A program made the translations under genes and the position numbers. Below, piece by piece: positions 47,701-58,679 of a DNA stretch of 64,000 bases (positions are counted from its first letter, which is position 1; every line of letters starts with the position of its first letter). The notes under the pieces are model-generated. The model was not told where the DNA came from, made no database searches, and worked only from the letters and a program-made list of their open reading frames with translations. The stretch is from Jacaranda mimosifolia (Eukaryota > Streptophyta > Magnoliopsida > Lamiales > Bignoniaceae): assembly GCA_018894105.1 (NCBI GenBank), contig CM032121.1, forward strand, positions 27,752,230-27,816,229, given 5' to 3'.

Positions 47701-47904
47701 CACTTTGGACCATGGCGGCAACTCTTGCTCCATTTTCGAGGTGGAGGATCATATCCCCTTCACGAAGACTCTTTCTTCTTTCCATAACCTATAATGAATT
47801 ATATAGGTAAGAACCACATGCGGTATCAAATACCCATAAGGACGAATTAGTCGTCAAATGCACTTCAATAAAATACATACCCTTCTCAAGGGTTGCAAGG
47901 TAAG
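44737..47904 (-). pseudogene. copia pol: protease to RNase H (D)
   Basis: Right to left: protease WVFDTACGSYL (about 47800-47840); pre-integrase KLDNQEDAIIWNARLGHISK (47310-47576), broken by a foreign insert at 47199-47366; integrase with TDVC, then Asp followed by a stop in place of RGGEY, and an intact VAERRN Glu (near 46800); GDKLDNESTLCKFVVYPRE (46453-46683); RT with YVDDILL (near 45705-45725); RNase H ATEAKYIIALEAT and VVFYNNN (44959-45390), where the Cys-Asp of the usual CDNN is altered. Stop at 44737-44739. Confidence 0.88.
47199..47366. other. 168-bp insert of unknown origin in D pol
   Basis: Between tagtgc and ttgagaac of the pre-integrase region lies a segment absent from all other copies (it includes tctccagccctttcctaatc and acatagacagactcatgtga). 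It has no inverted ends, poly(A) or target duplication that I can see, and no coding frame. It may be filler DNA from break repair. Confidence 0.6.
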
Positions 47905-48704
47905 CTTTGCAATTCCTTCTCCAATGCCCCTTCTCACCACAATGGAAGCAACTCGCATTGGTTTTATTCTCTTTCGTCTTCTTTACTCCCTCTGAACCTT
48001 TCAAGTGTTGCTTCCCTTTCGAGGAAAAACCTTTCTTTCTCTTATCTCCTTTCTAAGGACCCTTAGGGCCCTTTGACTTTAAGGAAAAAACAAGCATAAG
48101 AGGTTTTTCATTTCTGATCGTCGCCTCGGCGGTCACAAGCATGTTCAGCAATTCATTGATCATCACCTCTTGTTTGGACATATTGAAGTTCATAGTGAAT
48201 TGGTCGAACGAAGAGGGTAATGATTGTAAGATCAAATCCATTGGACGTCATTATCCATCACAACATTAAGTTGTCCAAACTTTTCGATGCGTCCAATCAT
48301 CTTAAGCCCATGATCATGGACACTTGAACCCTCAACCATCCTTAACCTAAAGAGCTCTCTCGATGAAGTGAACCTTTCGTGTCTAGTTTGTGCACTATAC
48401 AACTCTTGTATGTGTGTATGGATCTCATTTACATGCTTCATATGCTCATTAATCATTTGAAGCTCATTAGTCATGGAAGCCATCATGAGGCATCTCGCTT
48501 GTAGATCATCATCTTCAAGCTTAGTGAACAATTCAAGCTCCTCATTTGTGGCATCATCACCCAATGTGTTCGCCGAACATTGATCAAGGACATAGGCTTC
48601 TTTTTGGAGACAAGAATGATTTTGAGATTTCTCAACCAATCGCGGAGGTTTAGCCCGATAAGTTTATTAGTTTCCAAAATAGTGTGAAGTAGATTCTTAG
48701 CCAT
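47905..48704 (-). pseudogene. copia gag (D)
   Basis: ATG is the CAT at 48702-48704. It opens MAKNLLHTILETNKLIG and LRDWLRNLKIIL; the frame then shifts, and DQCSANTLGDDATNEE with ASMTNELQMINEHM continues in 48232-48639. Next comes LILQSLPSSFDQFTMNF (48053-48241). It ends with an intact CCHC knuckle, CFHCGEKGHWRRNC (about 47915-47955), the best preserved zinc knuckle in the window. Confidence 0.88.
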
Positions 48705-50652
48705 TTTGTTTTGAAGATTTCAAAAATCTACAAGAGGCAAAAAGAAGAGTATAAGCATATGATTGAATATTGATATTGAAAAAACATGTTCATGGTCTTT
48801 CAAGCATGTTTTCCTTCTACTATTTTATCAAATCCTTCACCCCTAGAAGAATTTGAGAAATCATATTTCCTAGTGAGAATCAAGATCCCAAGGACTTAGA
48901 AGTGGACCCCTGTCACCGAGTGCCATCCACAACCAATCGAAGGTTAAGTAACATGTGTTAATTGCATCTCTATGCAATTCTTGATATATTTTGCCTCACT
49001 TTTCATGTAGACCCACATGATCGTGTGCCATCTACATTACTAGGTGTTAAGTCGAATCTAGCAATCAAACTTAAACTTGAGACGACATCACAACATCGTC
49101 CGTGATCAAGTGCCAATGCGTACGCATTCTCAAATCAAAGATACAATGTATGCTAAGTATATGCTCACAGCTTCCTTCCTAAGTGTGACACCTGTGACCG
49201 AGTGCCATCACACAAAATTGATAGCGTTGTCATGGTGTATACTATTGGTAGAAGGCATGGATTAATTAAAACTCCTTTTAATTTATATCTATTTTGACTT
49301 AATATTAAGAGCACTTAGACATTCTAAGTGGAGGGTTTTTCTTGCTTGCAAAGATCTCATCACTTTTATCTTCTTATTTAGATTTTCTATATCCTAATCC
49401 ATGCATCACATACATGAGTAGGATATGGAAAGCATAAATAAGTAAATACACCTAGCATGCTCCTAGGATGGGATGATCATGAGCCTAACTAAGTGGGGCA
49501 CTTAGAGCCATAGGTGCACCACCTAATTGATTTTAAGTAGGTTGATTAATCTTGCTATTACATGATTGTATCCCCATACATTCATGGGTCTTCATGCCTC
49601 CAATGGTCTTCCTTGCTCCTTGCAACATTTACAAGAGAAAGAAATCCTCACTCCTAGTGATTCTACTCTCATAACATTTACAAGATAAAAATTAAGAGGC
49701 ATGCAAGCCCCAATTTAATACAACCCTTTTCAACAGCTTGAAACAAATAAAATCAATATTAAAGGCTTATGATAATCCACATTCATTCATCATCCATTCA
49801 ACAATTAATTGAACAATAAATAAATCTAGAATTGACAATTAACTCCAATAATTAAATGCTTATCTCATAAATAATTAATTGCCCAAGCAAGAGTAAGCAT
49901 AACATTTATGCATCATAATTGAACATTAAATTTAACAAGTTTTCAAAAGCAATAAAAAATGTCAAACATAATTTTGAGAACTTGCACAACATTTGTGCAT
50001 CTATTATGAATGATGCAAAACACTTTTGGTCACTTAAGGAACTAAAAATCAACAAAACCAAACTGCCCTGCTGCCTGGGCAAATGGCTTCGCAACGGGCA
50101 TGCTGGTCGCCCGGCCAGCACTCAGCCATGGGCGGTAGCTGCCTTATTTTGGGGTTTTGCTTGGATCAAGTGGATTTGGTCACAACTTTTGTGCACCAAA
50201 AATTTAAAGTCATTTTAAACATTAAATCACACAATATAAATGAAATTCTAGGTTTAAAACACCTTTTAAAAATGGAATTTCAAGTGCTCAATCATGCTTT
50301 CAAAACAAGTTTAAGTAAGAATCATATGCTTCAAAAATCTTCAATAAACTCCAATCATATTGGATCAAAAAATGACCAAAACACCTGAAGGCCATTAACA
50401 ACATGCTATATCAACATATTACATAAACTAATGCCAAATCAACATTCAACATTAGCAACTATGAATTAAAACATGCTCAATATATGAATTAACACATTAA
50501 GACACATATTAGCATAATTTCAATTCATCAAGCAAGGAGCCACAAGCAACATCATCCAAGCACAATCCATTGCAAGGATTAAGTATTTGGTGATTTTTCC
50601 AATTCATCACATCAAGGAATCAATCAAAAATCCAAATCATAACATGAATTAG
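48705..50652 (-). other. Untranslated leader of element D
   Basis: 1.95 kb without a credible gene. Four copies of a motif like gtgaccgagtgccat occur near 48906, 49013, 49100 and 49187. A GC-rich block at about 50061-50160 (tgccctgctgcctgggc, gtcgcccggccagcactcag) replaces the corresponding blocks of A and F with different sequence. Confidence 0.78.
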
Positions 50653-50664
50653 GCTTTGATACCA
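50653..50664 (-). promoter_or_regulatory. Primer-binding site of D
   Basis: Plus strand gctttgatacca, sense tggtatcaaagc, one mismatch from the initiator-Met tRNA complement. Two bases from the LTR. Confidence 0.83.
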
Positions 50665-51267
50665 CTTAAAGTCACATGTAGCCATAGGATCCAATAATAA
50701 AAGCATTAAAAATGCAAATTAACTAGGCTATACATGATAACAAAGATCTAAACATGCTAATATATTTGGTATGAGAATTACCTTGTTTTGGTCAAAAACC
50801 AAGGAAGCCAGAAGAAAGCTTTTGACTCTTCAAAAATGCCTTCCAGCGGCGCTAACAGAGTAGCGACCAGATTTCCCCAACCAAAAGATTTTTTTTTTAG
50901 ATGAAAATTTTTCTAGAGCTCCATAATGCCTTCTAGGATCTACATTAAAAAAATCAGCTCAATCAGAACTCGAAAAGGTCCCCCAGAATTGTCTCCAAGT
51001 TGCTGTCAAAAATTGGATCTCCAAAAGGCAAGCAATCCAATTGTCTTGCCTCTAATGTTAAGATCCCCACACCAATGCAATAACCTATTCTCCTCAATAT
51101 TAGCTGGAGAATATAGAGAAGAAACACAATGATGAAGGCCTGATTTGAAGATAGGAGAAGAAAAGAAAGTGAAGCTTCAACACAAGAGGTAACACTTGAA
51201 GATTGAAGGGAAAAGTGGAGAGAATCTAATTCTTCACACTAGTTGCAATTGTCCGCCCCTCTCTCCC

Positions 51268-51320
51268 TCTATATCTATATATAGAGTGAGGATGGTGTGA
51301 TGCCAAGGTGGCATCACACC
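51268..51320 (-). promoter_or_regulatory. LTR TATA region with palindrome (D)
   Basis: ctatatctatatatagag, then perfect 12-bp arms ggtgtgatgcca (51294-51305) and tggcatcacacc (51309-51320). Confidence 0.63.
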
Positions 51321-52179
51321 TTTCTCAAGGGGTGACCGCCAACTTGGCATTCAATTTGAATTTGAATTTTGTGTGCATTTTCATTTAATTTGAAATCTCA
51401 TTTCAAATTAATTAAAATGTTACACCAAATGAACTCTTCATTTGAATTTTTCCTCCAAAATTAATTCTCCATTTTAATTAAATTAAACTTCTTTAGTTTA
51501 ATTACCTTGACTTAGCTCTTTAAATCAATTAGCTTAATACGTTAGCAATTGTTAACTTAATCACTTAAGTTAACTTGACCAATTGATAGTCATGTGGCAC
51601 CAAATAATTAACTCCTTAATTATTGATCTGAATTTAACTCCTTAAATTAACTAGATCAATTTAACAATTGAATTGATCAAGCCAAAAATGACCACAACAT
51701 TTGTGTCAGTCGGTCATCCTCAAAATTGGTAAGTATGAACTTTTCTAACTCTTAGAAAATTTCCCTTCATTGCTTAGGATATGCAATTGGCTTTTGTGTG
51801 TGACCCATTAGGTTCTAACATTCATTGGACATGGGCTCACAACTCTTTATGACTTTAGAATGTCAAATATTCACTTTAGTTTAAACTCCTTTAAACTAAT
51901 CAACTGAATTCAATTAATCTCCTCTAATTGAAGAGTGCCTAATCTCCATGGTTGATGTCCAACCTCAAGCCCATTGAGCCCAACTAGTTGGCTGAAATGA
52001 ATGCTTTTGGAGAACCATCCTAGCTCTACGTGTACCATACAAATATGGTCCTACTATCTCATATCTCCTGAAAGAAGCCTACGACAATATATTTCTCGGC
52101 ACCTTAATAGCCTCGATACTATGTCTCTATTTTTAATGTTCAATTCTCTTTATGACCTCACCTTTGGAAAACTCCTTTT

Positions 52180-52368
52180 TCAAATTGTCATATTACCTTG
52201 TGCAAGGATTTCACAGAATCGATCATTATAGAATACATAGGAGATATACTCACCCTTCACAATGAAGAGGAGTCGGATCCCTTCTTCAATCTCATAAACC
52301 TCCATGTCTAAGTAGCTCATACCCAATCTCCACCTAAACGACCCGCTATGTGGCCAGGGAAGAGTCAA
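52180..52368 (-). pseudogene. Small U3 open frame (D), shortened
   Basis: Same frame as in C and F: MEVYEIEEGIRLL, FIVKGEYISYVFYND and EILAQGNMTI, then a stop where others have Trp (TGG to TGA). The annotated right edge is a TTG; the first ATG in this frame that matches C and F is the Met of MEVYEI, while an upstream Met in RLGMSYL also exists. Function unknown. Confidence 0.3.
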
Positions 52369-52494
52369 ATTTGAAAGAAAGTAAAATACTAGGATCCAAT
52401 TATAAAAAACTTCAAAAGCTGAATGAACTAGTGCTTACCTTGAATGTTACTAGTGAGTCAAATTTGAAAGAAAGTAAAATACTAGGATCCAATA
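52362..52494. repeat. Local 93-bp duplication across the D/F junction
   Basis: gagtcaaatttgaaagaaag at 52362 recurs at 52455, each followed by taaaatactaggatccaat. The copy includes the last bases of D's LTR as well as F's LTR start, so it arose after F inserted. Confidence 0.85.
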
Positions 52495-52988
52495 CTAGAA
52501 TGTTACCTTGAAATGCAAAATCCAAGGAGAAAGAGGTGAACATTTCACCAATCGAGAAACTTTCAAAAAATACGCAGCAGGAGTGGAGCGATTTTTATCA
52601 CTATCAAATCACCTCCAAAAATAACAAAAAAATTACTGGAGCTTCTCAAAACCTTGGGGAACTCTCAATAAAAAAATTCATATTGAAAAGCTTTCTCGAT
52701 CTCCCTAGATAAAATTTCCAAATTGGACGTTGTGCAAGTGGATCTCCAAACCGTAGCAAACTAACTTGTTTGCCTCTACTGATATGATCCACACACCAAA
52801 TAGATCTTTCAAAATCTTTAGCCCATAAGCTAGAATAAGGCCAGATATTAGCTAGGTTCGAGGCTGATTTTTGGTAGGGAAGAAGAAGAAGAGAGCAAAG
52901 CTTTCAACACATGAATGCAATGCTTGCAAGGATTTTGGAGGGAATGGTGGAGAATCTAATTCTTCACACTTTTTGACATAATGACCAG

Positions 52989-53024
<36 letters not shown>

Positions 53025-53056
53025 CTATATATAGGGGTATTGGCATCACACATCCC
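52372..53056 (-). repeat. 3' LTR of F, first part
   Basis: Starts tgaaagaaag, disturbed by the local duplication. Runs through U5 to a CT/TA run and TATA (about 52989-53035) and half of the palindrome (ggcatcacac), then stops at atccc where E begins. Continues at 58680. Confidence 0.87.
52989..53023. repeat. (CT)n(AT)n microsatellite at F TATA region
   Basis: About 22 bp of CT followed by about 13 bp of AT, immediately beside the TATA-like ctatatatag. Longer than in the other LTRs. Confidence 0.9.
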
Positions 53057-55357
53057 TGAAGGCTAGAGTTGCATTAGGATTCATAAATCAAAACTTCATA
53101 AGCTTGAAATTAACTAAGCTACTCGAGCTCCCAAGGATCTAGATATGTTATAGATTTGGATTAGGATAAAGAATTACCTCTTGTAGCTCAAAATCAAGGA
53201 GAAGATCAACTATCTCTCAAGAGTCCAGAAACTCTCTAGAACTGGCACAGTGGAAAGATGATAAGTTGACAACAATTGCCCAGGCTAAACTACTCTAAAA
53301 TTCACAAAATTAAATCTGGAACATCTCTACACACAGAACAGAGGAAGCCATTAAAAAAAATTGGATCCAAAAAACCTTATGGATTGCTCCAAAAAAATTA
53401 TCCAATTGGACGCTGCTGCAGGTGTATCTCCAAAATTGAGCTAGTTAATTGCCTTGCCCATATTGAAATGATCCACACACCAAAAAATCTTGCAATTTTC
53501 CCTCACTAGAAGCTGGAGTTAGAGAGGATAAAATGAGGTAGAGAAGGCCAACTTTTAGGTTGGGAAGAAGAAGAAGAAATGAAAAGCTTCAACTCATGAT
53601 GCAATGCATAAAGAGAGAGATTTTGGAGGGAATATGCAAGAATCTAATTCTCACACTTTCAGCAATGCTTATTCGAATTTTGCACACCCTCTATATCTAT
53701 ATATAGAGGGTGGAAGGTGTAATGCTAGTTGGCATCACACCTTCCTCAAGGTGACCGCCCAAGTGGCATGCCAAGTGGGCAAAATTCAAATTCAAGTCTT
53801 ACTTAAATTTCAAGTGCATATCAATTTCATTTGGAATCTAATTCCAAATTAATTAAGATGCTTATTTAAATGGACACTTCATTTAAATATTCCCTCCAAA
53901 AAGTATTCTTCCCATTAATTAAATTAAACCCTTTAAGTTAGCTAATCAACCTTTGATTTAACTCTTAAATCAAATAAGCTTAATTCTTAAGCTTAAATTA
54001 GTCAACTTAACTCTTTAAGTCAACTTGTCCAATTGATGGTCAACATGGTATCAAATAATTAACACCTTAATTATTGGCCTAATTTAAATCTTAAATTAGT
54101 TGATTAATTTAATCCTTAAATTAATCAAACTAAAATTTACCATTGGATCGGAATCTTGAAAATCAGTCACCCAAGGGTGATTTTTCTAAAATTTAGAAAA
54201 ATTGCTCTACCAATTTTCGAAGCTATTTGGCTTTTGTGTGTGACCTAATAAGTTCTACCATTCATTGGACATGGGCTCACAACTCTTTGTGACTTTTGAA
54301 TATCTTATATTCATTTTAGTTTAAAACTCCATTTAAACTAATCGACTCGATTCAATTAATCTCATTAATTGAAGAGTACCCAATCTCCATGCTCAATGTC
54401 CAATCTCAAGCTCATGGAGCCCAACTAATTTTCCAAAATGAATATTTTGGAGAATCATCATAGCTCTACGCGTTCTATGCAAATACAGTCATTCAATCTC
54501 CTATCTCCTAAAAGAGGCCTAGGGTAAGATATTTGTCGGCTTCCTAATAGCCTCAATACTATGTCTCTATTCTCAATGTTCGATTCCCTTGTGTGACCTC
54601 ACCTTTGAAAAACTCCTTTTCGAAATTGCCACACCACCTTGCGCAAGGATTTCTTGGAATCAATCATTATAGAACACGTAGGAGATGCACTCGCCCTTCA
54701 CAAAAGTGAGGAGTTGGATTCCATCTTGGATCTCACAAACCTCCATGCCAAGTAGCCCATACCCAACTTCAACCCAAAAGACTCGCTAAGAGGCCAAGGA
54801 ATAGTCAAAGCATGAGGACCGGACATAAAGTTACCATGGATCCTCAGGTCAAATGACTAATAATATGCACTAGTGTAAGTAAAAGAATTGACCACTATCG
54901 ACTTGCCACTACAACTATCTAGTGGATTCTCCGGAAGGTCTTCAGTGCCTTGTTCTCTAACAAGCACCCACTAATATGAACTCGTATCTCATACAGATTG
55001 CTCATGGAATGGAGTAATATCCAACTATTGGATTTATGCATCATTAGTGCAAGTTTGTCGGATCTTAGATGCCTCGTCTCCAAAGATCCTATGACTTGGA
55101 AGATTTAAGATCACGACCGTGTAAGACTTATTCCATGGTCATCGAATTAAGTCTTGTAGTCATGTGTGACATAAGGGCTTCATCCAAATGCAAGTGAAGT
55201 AATATGAAGCATAAGATGAAGGTGGCTATATAAAGAATATCATTCAATCAAAAGATGAAGGTGGCTATATAAAGAATATCATTCAATCAAAATTATTTTA
55301 CAAGGAAATAGCTTTTACAAGGCCAATCTGATTGGTTTGCTAGGTACTATTCCAACA
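53057..55357 (-). repeat. 3' LTR of element E
   Basis: 2301 bp, ends tgaaggctag and attccaaca. TATA and palindrome (53692-53745), palindrome array (about 53915-54127), U3 small frame broken by one CGA-to-TGA change (about 54590-54770), and a tandem copy of about 39 bp (aagatgaaggtggctatata..., 55213 and 55252). Confidence 0.92.
53692..53745 (-). promoter_or_regulatory. LTR TATA region with palindrome (E)
   Basis: ctatatctatatatagag, then ggaaggtgtaatgc (53712-53725) and gcatcacaccttcc (53732-53745), with one mismatch in 14. Confidence 0.63.
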
Positions 55358-55371
55358 ATCTCCCACTTGCC
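55358..55371 (-). promoter_or_regulatory. Polypurine tract of element E
   Basis: Plus strand atctcccacttgcc, identical to that of A, directly after the LTR. Confidence 0.83.
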
Positions 55372-55377
55372 TTAAAA

Positions 55378-57792
55378 CTAATGCCTTATGGCCTTGAGAC
55401 CCATCATCTCAAGGTGTTCTTCAAAGACCTTTTGCAGTAGGGGTTTGGTCAGTGTATCTGCTATATTTTCTTCCGAGGCAACTCTCTCCACTAAGATGTC
55501 ACCTCTATCAATGATCTCCCAGATCAAATAGTATCGCCTCAAAATTTTCTTAGATTTCTGATGAGATCTTGGCTCTTTAGCTTGTGCTATCGTTCCGGTG
55601 TTGTCACAGAAGACAACAACTGGCTCAACAGTGGTAGGCACTATATTCAACTTTTGAATGAAGTTTTTCATCAAACACCTTCCTTTGCATCTTCCAAAGC
55701 CGCAATATATTTTGCTTCAGTGGTGGAATCGACCGTAGTGTCTTATTTGGAACTCTTCCAACTCACCGCGCCGCTATTGAGGCAAAATATAAATCCAAAA
55801 GTGGATTTGAGGTCATCTATATTGGATTGGAAACTTGAATCCAAAAACCCCTCTAGTTTTAATTCTCCATTGCCATATACTAAGAACAATTCCTTAGTCC
55901 TTCTCAAGTACTTAAGGATTGCTTTTACGGCTATCCAGTGACTCTCATCGGGAATGAAACCTATTTGTAACATTTAGTGAGTGTGCCATATGTCTTGTAC
56001 ATTAAACTGCATACATTATGCTTTCAATAGTAGAGGCATATGGTATGTGGGATATCCTTCGTTTCTCGTCCTCAGTATTGGGGGCTATAAACTTTGAGAG
56101 ACGAATGCCATGTCCCATGGGAAGAAATCCCTTCTTGGATTCTTCCATACTAAACTTCTTTAGTATTTTGTCAATGTATGGGGTTTGGGATAGCCCTAAC
56201 ATCCTCTTAGACCTATCTCTATTGATACATATTCCCAATACGTAGGATGCTTCTCCCAAATCTTCATAGAGAATTGTGTAGATAACCATGCTTTAGTATA
56301 CTTTAACATTCCTACCTCATTCACAATGAAAAGGATGTCATCAACATAAAGCACAATAAACTATATTTAACACCCACTAGCTTTCTTGTACACACATGGT
56401 TCATACATATTTTTAATAAAGCTAAACGGTTTGATAGTTTTGTCCAAATGTATATTCCATCTTCGAGACTCTTGTTTGAGTCCATAAATGGATATCTAGA
56501 GTTTGCAAACCTTTTTCTCATTCCCCTTGGATGAAAAACCTTGCGGTTGCTCCATATATATTTCTTCTTCAATGTCACCATTGAGGAAAGCAGTTTTCTC
56601 ATCCATTTGTCATATCTCACAGTCATAATATACGACTATGGCAAGTAGAATCTGAATTGACTTAAACATAGTGACCGGTGAAAAGGTTTCGTCGAAATCA
56701 ATAATGAGTTTTTGAGTGTAACCCTTTGCTACTAGTCGTGCCTTAAAAGTCACTACTTTTCCATCTAATCCAAGCTTTCGCTTATAGATCCACTTGCAAC
56801 CAATATGAACAATTCCCTTTGGTAGATCTACCAAAGTCCATAGTTTGTTTGAGTACATGGAATCCATTTCGGATTTCATGGCTTCAAGACAACGTCTCAA
56901 ATCTATGTCTAACATAGCTTCCTCATAGGTCTTCAGATCATCATTCGATTGGCCTGTCTCATGAAGGAATCCGAACCTTTTGGGTTGTTTCTTGATTCGG
57001 TCCAACCTACATAAAGGTTGTAGATAAGGCTTCACTTGCTCACTTGTTTCCATCGCTTGTGGGATTTCATGATCATCTTGAACTTCATCAAGCTCAACAA
57101 CAATGCCATTTCTATCTAACACAAATTACTTTTCCAAAAAGTAGGCGTTCCTCGAGATAAATACCTTTTCGTCTGAGGGATCATAAAAGTAGTAACCCAT
57201 AGACTCTCTAGAGTATCCCACAAACTTGCACAAGGTAGATCTATTATCTAACTTATCTCCCACTGTCCGTCTCATGTACGCAGGAGATCCCCAAACCTTA
57301 AGATAATGGTAAGAGGGTGCTTTGCCATGCCATATCTCACGTGGTGTCTTGGGCACTGACTTTGAAGGTACTATGTTCAATAGCTTCGCCGCCGTATGTA
57401 AGGCATATCCCTCAAAGGATATAGGCACATTGAAAAAACTCATCATGGAGTGCACCATATCCAACAAGGTACGGTTTCTCCTTTTAGCTACTCCATTATG
57501 TTAGGGTATACCGGGATGAGTCCATTGAGAGAGAATCCCATTCTCCTTTAGATAATCCAAGAATTCAGTGCTCAAGTATATTCCGCCTCGATTCGATCGA
57601 AAAGCTTTAACACTTAGCCTTGATTGCTTTACTACATCATTCCTATACTCTTTGAACTTTTCAAAGGCTTCGGACTTGTTCTTCATAAGAAAATGTGTCC
57701 GTACCAACTAAAGTCATCGATGAAGGTGATGAAGTAGGAATAACCTTCTTTTCCACTAACTTTTAGTGATCCATAAACATCCGTATGGATCA
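55378..57792 (-). pseudogene. copia pol: integrase, RT, RNase H (E)
   Basis: Starts in integrase at IHTDVYGSLK (near 57790). It has SNRGGIYLS where others have DRGGEY, so the second Asp is Asn, and Lys in place of the catalytic Glu (VAKRRN). Then SVPKTPREIWHGKAPSY (57126-57467); a 170-codon open stretch with the RT N-terminus (56610-57122, FDETFSPVTMFKSI); RT YVDDI (near 56340); YIDKILKKFSMEESKKGF (56002-56289); RNase H CDNTGTIAQ and KILRRYYLIWEII (55378-55674). Stop at 55378-55380. Confidence 0.88.
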
Positions 57793-58679
57793 AGCCGATG
57801 GAGCCCAACTAATTGGCCGAAATGAATATTTTAAAGAACCATCATAGCTCTACAAGTTCCATGCAAATACGGTGCTTTCGTCTCCTATCTCCCGAAAGAG
57901 ACCTGGGGTAAGATATTTGTCGGTTCCCTAATAGCCTCAATACTATGTCTCTATTCTCAATGTTTGATTCCCTTGTGTGACCTCAACTTTGGAAAACTCT
58001 TTTTTCAAATTGTCACACCACCTTGCGCAAGGATTTCTTGGAATCGATCATTATAGAACACATAGGAGATGACATCGCCTTTCACAAAAGCGAGGAGTTG
58101 GATTCCATCTTGGATCTCACAAACCTCCATGCCAAGTAACTCATACCCAACCTCAACCCAAAAGACCTGCTAAGTGGTCAAGGAAGAGTTAAAGCATGAG
58201 GACTGGACACAAGGTTACCATGGTCCTCAGGTCAGAGGACTAATAATATGCACTAGCGTAAGCGGGAGAATTGGCCACTACCAACTTGCCACTATGGCTA
58301 TCTAGTGGATTCTTCGAAGGGTCTTCAATGCCTTGTTCTCTAACAAGCACCTACTAACATGCACCTGTATCTCATAAAGATTGCTCATAGAATGGAGTAA
58401 TATCCGACTCTTGGATTTATGCATCGTTAGTGCATGTCTGTTCGAATCTTCAATGCCCCGTCTCTAAAGATCCTATGACTTGGAAGATTTAAGATCATGA
58501 CTGTGTAAGACTTATTCCATGGTCATCGAACCAAGTCCTGTAGTCATGTGTGATCTAAGGGCTTCATCCAAATGCAAGTGAAGTAATATGAAGCATAAGA
58601 TGAAGGTGGACATGTAAAGAATATCGTTCAATAAAGACTGTTTTACAATCTGATTCGCTTGCCGGGCATTATTCCAACA
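57793..58679 (-). repeat. 5' LTR of element E, U3 remnant
   Basis: Begins mid-LTR at gccgatggagcccaactaat, fused to integrase, and ends attattccaaca. The 5' LTR thus lost its U5, R and TATA in the same deletion that removed gag. Confidence 0.88.

Larger units (their letters stand above)
42424..52371 (-). mobile_element. Ty1/copia element D with mosaic 3' LTR
   Basis: Minus strand. The secure part runs from the U3 end at 44231 through polypurine tract, pol, gag, leader and primer site to the 5' LTR (50667 onward), which F cuts at 52371. The surviving parts of the two LTRs do not overlap enough for an age estimate. Integrase has all three catalytic residues, but a stop follows the second Asp. 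Confidence 0.82.
50667..52371 (-). repeat. 5' LTR of element D, cut by F
   Basis: Begins taaagtcaca, so the usual TG end is TA. It contains TATA (about 51270-51282), palindrome (51294-51320), palindrome array (about 51460-51690) and a shortened U3 small frame. It stops at agagtcaaatt (52371), where F inserts; the remaining 400-450 bp lie beyond the window. Confidence 0.87.
53057..58679 (-). mobile_element. Ty1/copia element E, internally deleted, nested in F LTR
   Basis: 5.6-kb minus-strand element: complete 3' LTR, polypurine tract and pol back to the start of integrase, then a direct join at about 57792 to the last 887 bp of the 5' LTR. Gag, protease, leader and primer site are gone. Flanks atccc (53052-53056) and ctccc (58680-58684) are the target duplication, and F's LTR continues across it. 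It is the youngest layer of this stack. Confidence 0.9.
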
